Below, piece after piece: positions 34,621-42,078 of a stretch of 64,000 bases of DNA (position 1 is the stretch's first letter; every line of letters begins with the position of its first letter). This stretch comes from Gilvimarinus sp. DA14. Its GTDB lineage: Bacteria; Pseudomonadota; Gammaproteobacteria; Pseudomonadales; Cellvibrionaceae. Both the position numbers and the translations under genes were made by a program. The notes under the pieces were generated by a model, which did no database searches, was not told where the DNA came from, and saw nothing but the letters and a program-made list of their open reading frames with translations. The DNA is taken from positions 2,458,501-2,522,500 of the forward strand of contig NZ_CP100350.1 of the NCBI RefSeq assembly GCF_024204685.1. Reading direction: 5' to 3'.

Positions 34621-35829
34621 CTAATACCAGAAAGAAAAGTACAACCGAATTACGTTTGCATCAAAGCTGTATAAGGGTTCTTCGCCGGGCGCTGCGTCTG
34701 TGTCCAGAACATTGCGAAAATTATCGTAGCTGAAATCAAAGTAATCCCAGTATAAATTGACGGTGCTTTTGTCGAATAACCACAGCCATTTCTGCGGCAC
34801 ATCGTAAGTCACACCCAAACCGAAATTGTCCGATTGATATTCACTGAGCTCTTTATCCCGCGCCATAAAGTTCTGCGCATTCTGATAGGGGAATAAATCC
34901 GAATAAAAATCCGCTTCGCTCTGTTGATAATTGCGGTACTTCAGCTCAAACAGCCAGCGCTCGCGCCATGGGTGGGTGTAGCGCAACTCCCAGTTGCTGG
35001 CCTGAATACCCCAGCTGTCTTCGTAATAGCGATAGTCGGCGCGCAGGCTGGCGCGATAGGGCAAGAAATACATAGCGCGAATACTGGCGGCATCCGAGTT
35101 GCGGGTTTCGGGGTAAACTTCGGCCTGGTAGCTGTAGCCCTGGGTGGCGTCTGGGTCCAGGTAGCGCACCTGACGGTAGGGATTATTTAAATAACCTTGA
35201 TCAATGGCCGATTCAATATTAAAAGCCGCAATTAATGACTTGGTAAGAATCTGCGAGATATTTAACTGGTAGCGACGGCGCTGTACCTCTTCTTCAAATT
35301 CAGGGTTGCCGTTTTTACCCACCACATCTTGGCCGTAGCTAAAGCCGAAACTCAGCGTGGTCAAATCGCCAAAAAAACTTTGGCTGATGCCAATGCTGCC
35401 GGTTTGCGCGCTGTAGTCGTTTTCTTCGCTGCTGGTGTAACCCAGGCTGATAATGGTGCGGTCGTGCAAGTACTCCGTACCCAGTGAGTACTCGGTGCGT
35501 TTTTCCGAGTATTCACTGGCCGTTGCCAACACATCAATCGACGCCGACGACACCATATCCACATAGTAGTTGGCCGAGACCGCAACGTTAGTGCCGATAT
35601 TTTTACGCACCAGAATCGAAGGGCCATCAATAGTCGCGCCGCCGCCATCGTAACTGTGATACATCACATCCAAACGATCCGGGTCCAATACCTCGGCTTG
35701 AATGGACATGCTCGCCAGCAGTAGCAAAAGCCCCAACGCTGCGACTTGAGCAATTGGCGTTCTGCGTTTCGCGTTCTGCGTTCTGCGTTCCGCGTTCCGC
35801 GTTCTACGAACTAAGTCAGTTACACCCAC
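34621..35829 (-). CDS. DUF3570 outer-membrane beta-barrel-like protein
   Basis: A GTG at 35829 with GGAGG five bases before it is the best start; it overlaps the end of the DUF4266 gene. The product has about 402 residues. An unusual Arg/Asn-rich N-terminus encoded by a heptanucleotide repeat is followed by the hydrophobic part of a signal (AALGLLLLLASMSIQA). A DUF3570 region of alternating beta-strands then runs to the terminal aromatic FSFWY, typical of outer-membrane barrels. DUF3570 and DUF4266 are regularly neighbours. Function unknown; here it ends an operon of exported redox and barrel proteins. Confidence 0.85.
   Translation of the reverse strand: MGVTDLVRRTRNAERRTQNAKRRTPIAQVAALGLLLLLASMSIQAEVLDPDRLDVMYHSYDGGGATIDGPSILVRKNIGTNVAVSANYYVDMVSSASIDVLATASEYSEKRTEYSLGTEYLHDRTIISLGYTSSEENDYSAQTGSIGISQSFFGDLTTLSFGFSYGQDVVGKNGNPEFEEEVQRRRYQLNISQILTKSLIAAFNIESAIDQGYLNNPYRQVRYLDPDATQGYSYQAEVYPETRNSDAASIRAMYFLPYRASLRADYRYYEDSWGIQASNWELRYTHPWRERWLFELKYRNYQQSEADFYSDLFPYQNAQNFMARDKELSEYQSDNFGLGVTYDVPQKWLWLFDKSTVNLYWDYFDFSYDNFRNVLDTDAAPGEEPLYSFDANVIRLYFSFWY
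35757..35805 (-). repeat. Seven-copy heptanucleotide repeat in the 5' end of the DUF3570 gene
   Basis: Seven tandem 7-base units (plus strand GCGTTCT, GCGTTTC, GCGTTCT, GCGTTCT, GCGTTCC, GCGTTCC, GCGTTCT) occupy 49 bases within codons 9-25 of the gene. Because 7 is not a multiple of 3, gain or loss of one unit would shift the frame before the signal peptide. Confidence 0.85.
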
Positions 35830-36028
35830 AGCCACCTCCACTGGCACCGTCGGCACCGCGCGCCGCTTCACGCGCTTCATACACGTGGTGCAGGTAATTA
35901 CTGGCAATGGGGTCGCGATCAAAACTCATAATCGGGTCGGCCAGGTTTTCCCGCTCATAGGGTTTTACCCAGGGACTGCATCCGCTGGCGAGTAATAACG
36001 CTATCGCCACTACCAGTAAACGACTCAT
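35816..36028 (-). CDS. DUF4266 lipoprotein
   Basis: The 70-residue lipoprotein has the lipobox LLASGC (Cys 17). Its mature part has the family pattern SPWVKPYERENLADPIM and NYLHHVYEAREAARGADGASGGGCGCN, ending in a Gly/Cys-rich tail. DUF4266 proteins are encoded next to DUF3570 and TlpA-type thioredoxins. The terminal GGGCGC could bind metal or be modified; unknown. Its ATG overlaps the thioredoxin stop by four bases. Confidence 0.88.
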   Translation of the reverse strand: MSRLLVVAIALLLASGCSPWVKPYERENLADPIMSFDRDPIASNYLHHVYEAREAARGADGASGGGCGCN

Positions 36029-36510
36029 TCGCGAATCAGCTCTTTAATTTGTGTGCGGTATTTTTCTTCATCGCCCGAGCGATAGCCGCGGTTTACATAA
36101 CGGATGCTGCCATCGCGATCGATCAAAATGGTGGTAGGCATGGCATCCACATTATAAAGCTTGCTCACTTTGCTGGTGGGGTCATACAGCACCGGAAAAC
36201 TCACCGGAATATCTTCCAGTAATTTATCGGCAGCTGCGGTATCCGACTCGACATTAACGCCGTACAACACAAAGCCCGCGTCTTTATAACGCTGGTAGAG
36301 TTCATCCAGCAGCGGCATTTCTTTACGGCAGGGTGCGCACCAGCTGGCCCAAAAATTTAGCATTACGACGGTGCCGCGCTGCTCGGCCAAGCGCAGGTTT
36401 TCACCGGTAGTACTTTTAAGAGTAAAGTCCGGTGCGGCTTCGTTTGCCTGGGCGCTCGCCGTCCCAACCAGCAACGCCAGCGCGGCCAGCAACATTTGCC
36501 ATATTTTCAT
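36025..36510 (-). CDS. TlpA-like periplasmic thioredoxin
   Basis: The 161-residue protein has a signal peptide (about 1-22, ASAQA), then a TlpA/ResA-type thioredoxin fold. Visible are [36 protein letters not shown] (redox motif CAPC) and [15 protein letters not shown] (cis-Pro in MPT). TlpA-type proteins reduce disulfides in the periplasm, often in apocytochrome c or copper-centre assembly. That fits this operon, whose other products contain CxxCH haem sites. AAGGAT precedes the ATG. Confidence 0.93.
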   Translation of the reverse strand: MKIWQMLLAALALLVGTASAQANEAAPDFTLKSTTGENLRLAEQRGTVVMLNFWASWCAPCRKEMPLLDELYQRYKDAGFVLYGVNVESDTAAADKLLEDIPVSFPVLYDPTSKVSKLYNVDAMPTTILIDRDGSIRYVNRGYRSGDEEKYRTQIKELIRE

Positions 36511-36527
36511 AATTCAATCCTTCCAGT

Positions 36528-37166
36528 TTAAAAGAATACCGACAGGCCCAAACGGCCTTCAAAATTATTGGTATCGCGTGGCTCGCCAAATAATTCATGG
36601 GTAAACAAGTAATCGCGCAGGCCAATATCTATTGCAAACCAATCGGTAAAATAAATTTTATAACCTGCACCCAGCGAATAAGTCGCGTAACGATTGCTGG
36701 CAAATTCGGTATTGCCACCCCCAGCGGTTAGATAAAAGTGGGTATTAAACGCTGTGTTTTCGCCCCAAAAAACCTGCCCCGGAAACAGTTTGTAGCCAAT
36801 GGACAAGTTGTAATAAGTGTATTCGCGTTCGTCATCGGTTAAAAACTCGACCGCACCGCTGAGTAATTCGTAGCTGGTTTTCTGCGCTTCACTAGTGCCG
36901 TAAATGGCCTCGACAAAAAAGTCTTCGGTGATGTGGTAGGCAAGGCTCACCCCCAGCACCGCGTTGCTGCCAAAATCTTCAATGCCGAGCGCGCCGCCGT
37001 AAATACCGATTTCAAAGTTTTCCGTATCCAGCATGTCTTCTTTGATTTCTCGTCGCTCGATATCGGCACCGACAATCGGTTCGAGCGGATCATCCTGCTG
37101 CGCGCTAACCAATAGCGGTAAACCAGCCAGGGCGGCTAGAAAAATACGTTGAATCCGACTCGCCAT
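36528..37166 (-). CDS. Outer-membrane beta-barrel domain protein
   Basis: The 212-residue protein has a signal peptide (about 1-22, LVSAQ). Alternating amphipathic strands follow ([75 protein letters not shown]), ending in the terminal Phe signature LGLSVFF. This matches the small barrel family found in myxobacteria and some gammaproteobacteria (OMP_b-brl type). The start overlaps the previous gene by 31 bases with GAGG upstream. It has a related barrel in that neighbouring gene. Confidence 0.87.
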   Translation of the reverse strand: MASRIQRIFLAALAGLPLLVSAQQDDPLEPIVGADIERREIKEDMLDTENFEIGIYGGALGIEDFGSNAVLGVSLAYHITEDFFVEAIYGTSEAQKTSYELLSGAVEFLTDDEREYTYYNLSIGYKLFPGQVFWGENTAFNTHFYLTAGGGNTEFASNRYATYSLGAGYKIYFTDWFAIDIGLRDYLFTHELFGEPRDTNNFEGRLGLSVFF

Positions 37167-37897
37167 TCGTTAACCTCGTCGTTGTTTTCGCGGCTCGTTA
37201 AAAGGTAGTGATTGGTGTAGTCCAGGCGCAGAAAAAAGCGGCGCGATAAATACACATAAGTGCCCAGGCTTGCCTGCAGCACAGAGTCTTCCCGATCGAC
37301 GGTATCCACCAGCGTGGCGCTGGGGTGAATGTTAATTTGCCCGGCGCCAAGACCTAAATAGGGCGACACCCGCCACTCTGGGAAGGGCTGATGCGTGAGC
37401 CCAGCGGCGAGAATTTCACTGTCGGAAAAACTGCCCGCCTGCTGCGCGTAACGCGCCTCGATGGTCAAATTGCGGGTAAAGCGATAGCCCAGAGTTAAGG
37501 TTGTGGAATCGGCGCCGCCAAAATCGCCAAAGCCTGCACCCAACTCAAACCGGCCCACTACGGCATCGGAGCGATAGTCGTCGGTAAAATCGGGTGGGTT
37601 GCCGGTGGCGTCCAAGGTGCTTGCCATGGCATCGCGTTTGACCCAGCCCTCTTGGCCGCGCTCGGTGCTAATTTTTATCCAACTGGTGCGACTTTTAATA
37701 AGCGTAATGCGCTCGCCTTTTTCCAGCGCGTGAAATATCGGGTAGCCGCGACCGGGGCCGGAGTACACATCAATATAGGCGCTATTTACCGTCACCTGCA
37801 GTGGCGCCTCATCCTCAAACCAGTTTAACCAACCGGCATGCAGGGGTGCGCTAAACAGCAGCAGTAATAGGCAACTTGAACTAAAAACCTTTGGCAT
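37136..37897 (-). CDS. SH3 domain plus outer-membrane beta-barrel protein
   Basis: The protein has 253 residues: signal peptide (1-21), then a bacterial SH3 domain (about 35-92: VNSAYIDVYSGPGRGYPIFHALEKGERITL ... GWVKRDAM). A C-terminal eight-strand-like barrel ends in the Phe signature VGFNVFF. SH3b domains often bind peptidoglycan, so the protein could tether the outer membrane to the wall. Its ATG overlaps the stop of the haem/propeller gene by one base (TAATG). Paired with the next barrel gene. Confidence 0.87.
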   Translation of the reverse strand: MPKVFSSSCLLLLLFSAPLHAGWLNWFEDEAPLQVTVNSAYIDVYSGPGRGYPIFHALEKGERITLIKSRTSWIKISTERGQEGWVKRDAMASTLDATGNPPDFTDDYRSDAVVGRFELGAGFGDFGGADSTTLTLGYRFTRNLTIEARYAQQAGSFSDSEILAAGLTHQPFPEWRVSPYLGLGAGQINIHPSATLVDTVDREDSVLQASLGTYVYLSRRFFLRLDYTNHYLLTSRENNDEVNEWRVGFNVFF

Positions 37898-40581
37898 TAA
37901 TCGGGCACATCGAATGGATTGTTATAGTACTGGGCCCCGATATCGAGCCACTCGCTTAACAGCTTTTGTTCGCTGGCGTTTAAAAAACCGCGATGATCAA
38001 CGGTATCTTGCTCGGCATCAAAGTTATTCATGCGGTTAAAGAAGGCGCCACTGGCCCAGGCCCCGGCCGGCGACATGGTGCGACCAATGGGCACCCGCAC
38101 TAAAATCGGAATGGGGTTGCCTTCGGCATCGAGAATCAGCTCGCCGTCTTCATCCACTTCGTACTCGCCGCTTTCAATCAATACATCCTGTAGCACGCCT
38201 TCGACCACTTCCTGCTCAAAGCGGGTGGCAAGCAGCTCGCGATACGACGTGACATGGGGCGTGTTGTTTTCACTGGCGCTTAAGTCTAACTGGCCCGCCG
38301 GAATCTGCACAAGACCGTCGGCGTCCACCGGGCTGTGGCAGCTGGTGCAGGTATTATCGCTAATCACGCTGCCATCTTCCGCCAGCACCTGGCGCGGCTT
38401 ATCCCACAGCGGCTGAATATGCGCGGGGTAGTTAATCACAATGCGGCACTGGGCGCTCCAGGCCTCAAGGCAGGCCTCGCTGGTGGGTAGCGCTTCGGGC
38501 TCGGTGGCCACCTCTGCGTAACGCCAAGCGAAGCTATCGTCTTTCTCGCGCACCGCCGGGTCGGTCCAGTCATCGTCAAATTGAATATCCACACTGGGGC
38601 GGCGAATACCGGCAATACGCGCGTACACCTCGGCCATGGTTTCGCCCATATCGGCAAACAGCGCGGGTTCGGTATTGGCGAAGGGCGCGCCGGTGGTTTC
38701 AGCGCCCTGGTTTATTGTCTCTGGCCCCGCGTTTAAGCGGCCGTGGGGAATTTCGGTGTCGCCATCGTGACAGCCCTGGCACTCGAAGGTCTCGCCCGGG
38801 CGCACTTGCAGCCAGTGCTCGTGGCGCGATGATATTCGCCGGCCATTGCCATCCAGTACCGACAGGGTAAAGGCCACATCGGCAGGCACCAGGGTTTTCA
38901 CCGAACCGTCGGGCTCGATGGGCACATAGCCCAGTATCTCTTTAAAGCGCTGCGCGCTACTGACACCAAAGGCACTTCCGGGAAAGTTTAAAATCTCATC
39001 CGGCGGTTCAGACACGGCTTTTACCAGGCGCAGAAAACGCGCGGGGCGCTCGGCGGCGGTAAACTGCGCCGGGTCGCGTAGGTTTTCTATTCCGGCGGTG
39101 GTGCTGTCCACGCCATCTATATCGTAAACGCTACGAACGTGCAGCACCCCCAGGCCTTCGGCGGCCAGGTCCGTATCGGTAGTGGGGGCCAAGTAATCGG
39201 CTGGGGTGCGCGGCTCCAGGGTGACGATATCGGTGTAATAGACATCTTCGGCGGGCACTATCACCGGCTGCTGAGTGTTGTCGTCTAGGTTGTAAATCCA
39301 CAGGCCGTACACCGGCGGGGCGGCTTCCAGCTCGCGCGCCAAATTATCTTCAGTGCAGGGCACGGTGCGGTTTTCGCTGTCCGGGTTTTTCGGCTCAACC
39401 GGGTCCAGCAGGCGGCACTGGCTCCAGCTCACCAGCAGGCGGTTGGTGCCATCGTACAGTGGTGTGAGTGCCGAGAATTCGCCGTGGCGGGAGATACTGC
39501 CGTCGATCATTACCGGCAGCACCGTCAGGGTATCCAGCGCGGCATCATCCGCAAGGCTGGTGTCCTCTTCGCTGGAGGTAACCGCGCGGTTATCCTCCAC
39601 ATAATCGACGTGGTTAATGGCCACCATATCGCCACCGAGCAGCGTATCGCGGGGTTTGTAAATACCCACCAACCGGCCATCTGGCAGCAGTTCTGGATTA
39701 AACAGCCAGGGGGTCTCATCACCCAGGCGGGTGTGATAGCCGTAATGCACCCGCAAGTTAGTGCCATCCGGGTGGGCGGTGTAGTAGCTGATGCGGTTAT
39801 TGCGGTAGTTATCGGCGCGGGTAAACAGCAACCGGCCGTCTTCCAACAGCAGCGGCTCCCACTCGTGGCTTTGGTTGTAGCTTAACTGGCGAATATCGCT
39901 GCCATCGTCGTTCATGGAGTGCAGCACAAAAGCCGGGCCGTCGCCGCTTTCACTTTCGGCGGCGTACTGGGGCTTGTTGTCGTCCAGCAAAATGGCGCGG
40001 CTGCGCACCTGGCGGGTGGAGGAAAATACAATCCGATCGTCGGGCAGGTAGCGGGGGTTAATGTCGTCGGCCTGCTCGGCGACTATGTCCGATTCAATCA
40101 CCCGGCGCAGGCTGTCCAGCTCTACGTTGTATTCCCAAATATTCCAGCTGGGCTGATCGTCTTCGTCTACATCTTCCAGCTCGGGCGCGCGCATGGCGAA
40201 CAGCAAGCGGTCGCCACTGGGGTGAGCGCTTAAATCTTTTACATCGTATTCGGCTCCCTCGCCAAAGGCGCGGTCAGTGATGTTAATCGTCAGGGCCGAA
40301 TCGGTGGCGCGGTCTTTTAAATACAATCGCGCGCCCGGGGCGAACTCATCACGCGCGAAAGGCTCCGGGGCCTCCAGCTCGCCCTCGTCATCGCGGGGCA
40401 GAGCGCGCTCGATATAGGCAATAGGCAAATCCACCACCACCGGGTCCGGCTCCTGGCCGCCGCCGGAAATACCACCGCCGCCTCCGCCACAGGCACTAAA
40501 ACCGGCGGCTGCCAGCAGGCTCGCGGCCAGGCGGGCACGCTGAAAAGGTACAAACGGCGATAATTTCATGGATTGTTTCAA
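37897..40581 (-). CDS. Lipoprotein with beta-propeller (PD40/HzsA-like) and two CxxCH haem sites
   Basis: The 894-residue lipoprotein (AAGFSACGGGGGG, lipobox FSAC followed by a Gly linker) has an N-terminal beta-propeller with WD40-like/PD40 blades (HPSGDRLLFAMR, LPDDRIVFSSTRQ, LEDGRLLFTRADNYRNN, LPDGRLVGIY). The C-terminal half has two class I haem c motifs, CQGCH (about residue 597) and CTSCH (about 743). The combination resembles the propeller-plus-haem layout of hydrazine synthase alpha-like proteins that are common outside anammox bacteria with unknown function. It starts the left arm of a divergon; first gene of a seven-gene operon. Confidence 0.85.
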   Translation of the reverse strand: MKQSMKLSPFVPFQRARLAASLLAAAGFSACGGGGGGISGGGQEPDPVVVDLPIAYIERALPRDDEGELEAPEPFARDEFAPGARLYLKDRATDSALTINITDRAFGEGAEYDVKDLSAHPSGDRLLFAMRAPELEDVDEDDQPSWNIWEYNVELDSLRRVIESDIVAEQADDINPRYLPDDRIVFSSTRQVRSRAILLDDNKPQYAAESESGDGPAFVLHSMNDDGSDIRQLSYNQSHEWEPLLLEDGRLLFTRADNYRNNRISYYTAHPDGTNLRVHYGYHTRLGDETPWLFNPELLPDGRLVGIYKPRDTLLGGDMVAINHVDYVEDNRAVTSSEEDTSLADDAALDTLTVLPVMIDGSISRHGEFSALTPLYDGTNRLLVSWSQCRLLDPVEPKNPDSENRTVPCTEDNLARELEAAPPVYGLWIYNLDDNTQQPVIVPAEDVYYTDIVTLEPRTPADYLAPTTDTDLAAEGLGVLHVRSVYDIDGVDSTTAGIENLRDPAQFTAAERPARFLRLVKAVSEPPDEILNFPGSAFGVSSAQRFKEILGYVPIEPDGSVKTLVPADVAFTLSVLDGNGRRISSRHEHWLQVRPGETFECQGCHDGDTEIPHGRLNAGPETINQGAETTGAPFANTEPALFADMGETMAEVYARIAGIRRPSVDIQFDDDWTDPAVREKDDSFAWRYAEVATEPEALPTSEACLEAWSAQCRIVINYPAHIQPLWDKPRQVLAEDGSVISDNTCTSCHSPVDADGLVQIPAGQLDLSASENNTPHVTSYRELLATRFEQEVVEGVLQDVLIESGEYEVDEDGELILDAEGNPIPILVRVPIGRTMSPAGAWASGAFFNRMNNFDAEQDTVDHRGFLNASEQKLLSEWLDIGAQYYNNPFDVPD

Positions 40582-40871
40582 TATCGTTGTCGTTATCGGA
40601 CGGGCAGTGGCCGGATTAGCTCACCACTGCAACGGGTGTGAATCCGATTTAACCCTATTATTTGCACGCGCCACTTACGGTCGGTTCGCGCACCCCCAAA
40701 ACGTTTATTCTATCGCCACAGTTCGACGGCATCTGGCGCAATCTACCACTAATTGGCCGTTTTGTGATTGGGTAGACAAGCGGCCGGCCCTTAAACACTG
40801 AAGTTCCCGCACCCGCTGGGCCTATAATAGACGGCTAAAAAGCATGCAAGCATAAACCGTGGAGCCGGGGG
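40582..40871. promoter_or_regulatory. Divergent promoter region of the haem/barrel cluster
   Basis: This 290-base space separates the two divergent arms and must hold both promoters. I see no clear operator palindrome in it. Confidence 0.4.
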
Positions 40872-42077
40872 ATGTCCCTTAACAAACAACTAAAGCGCGC
40901 CGGACTGGCCGCTGCACTGCTGTGCGCCTTTGCGCAGGCCTCGGCCGGGCCGCGCGAGCAGGCGCTGCAAATTCACTCGCGTATTGCCGGGGTACCACCC
41001 AGCGAAACCGTACTGCTGCAAATGGCCGAGCATATAGAAAGCGGCGATGTAGCCGCGGCGGCGAACTTGGCCATGGAGCACGACGGTTTCTACCGCGCCA
41101 CCTTAAAAACCCTGGCCACCCCCTGGACCAACCGCGACATGACGCCCTTCGCGCCACTTAACGATTACACCGCCACGGTGATGGGTTTAGTACGCGATGG
41201 CGAGGACTTTCGCCAGCTGCTGTATGGCGATGTGCTTTATACCGGCAGTGGCAATCTGCCCGCCTATAGCACCGACAACAACGATCACTACCGCGCCCTG
41301 GAGGCGAGCGGCGCCAGCTTAAAAGACGCGCTGCAGCGGAAAAGTCAGTCCTCACTTACTGGCCTTCCCAGCGAGGCCACCGCCGGGGTAATGACCAGCC
41401 GCGCCGCCGCCAAAGCGTTTTTTTACGCGGGCACCAATCGCGCGATGTTCCGCTTTACCCTGCTCAACCATTTGTGCCGCGATTTAGAACAGGTACACGA
41501 CACCACGGGTATTCCCGATCGCATCCGCCAGGATGTAAGCCGTAGCCCCGGCGGCGACAGCCGGGTGTTTTTAAATAACTGCGTGGGCTGCCACACGGGC
41601 ATGGACCCCATGGCCCAGGCCTTTGCTTATTACGACTACGAATACGATGCCGCCACCGACCCGGACGCCGAGTTTGGCGCCATCCACTACAACCGTGAGG
41701 GTGAAACTGACCCCGCCACCGGCACCCGGGTAGAGGCCAAATACCACATTAATGCCGGCACCTTTGCCCCCGGTTACGTCACCCCCGACGACCACTGGGA
41801 CAATTACTGGCGCCGCGGCCCCAACGTGGTGCTGGCCTGGGACCCAAGCCTTGAGGGCAGCGGCAGTGGAGCCAAAAGCTTAGGGATGGAGCTGGCCCAC
41901 TCCGGTGCCTTTGCCAGCTGCCAGGTGGAAAAGGTGTTTAACGCCGTGTGCCTGCGCAAACCCGGCAATAGCGAAGATCGCGCCCTGATCGCTACCGCTA
42001 CCGGCAACTTCGCCGCCAGTGGCTACAACTTAAAGCAGGTGTTTATCGACACCGCCGACTACTGCAAGGGTGAATAA
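40872..42077 (+). CDS. Exported protein with one CxxCH haem site
   Basis: The 401-residue protein has a signal peptide (about 1-25, AQASAG). The mature chain is mostly helical, with one haem c motif NNCVGCHTGMDP near residue 236. It ends in EKVFNAVCLRKPGNSEDRALI ... FIDTADYC, a layout that recalls the C-terminal part of planctomycete-type DUF1588/DUF1585 cytochromes. GGAG precedes the ATG. The next gene starts at its stop codon, so the right arm (40872-46724) is probably one transcript. Function unknown; an electron-transfer role follows from the haem motif. Confidence 0.8.
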   Translation: MSLNKQLKRAGLAAALLCAFAQASAGPREQALQIHSRIAGVPPSETVLLQMAEHIESGDVAAAANLAMEHDGFYRATLKTLATPWTNRDMTPFAPLNDYTATVMGLVRDGEDFRQLLYGDVLYTGSGNLPAYSTDNNDHYRALEASGASLKDALQRKSQSSLTGLPSEATAGVMTSRAAAKAFFYAGTNRAMFRFTLLNHLCRDLEQVHDTTGIPDRIRQDVSRSPGGDSRVFLNNCVGCHTGMDPMAQAFAYYDYEYDAATDPDAEFGAIHYNREGETDPATGTRVEAKYHINAGTFAPGYVTPDDHWDNYWRRGPNVVLAWDPSLEGSGSGAKSLGMELAHSGAFASCQVEKVFNAVCLRKPGNSEDRALIATATGNFAASGYNLKQVFIDTADYCKGE

Positions 42078-42078
42078 T

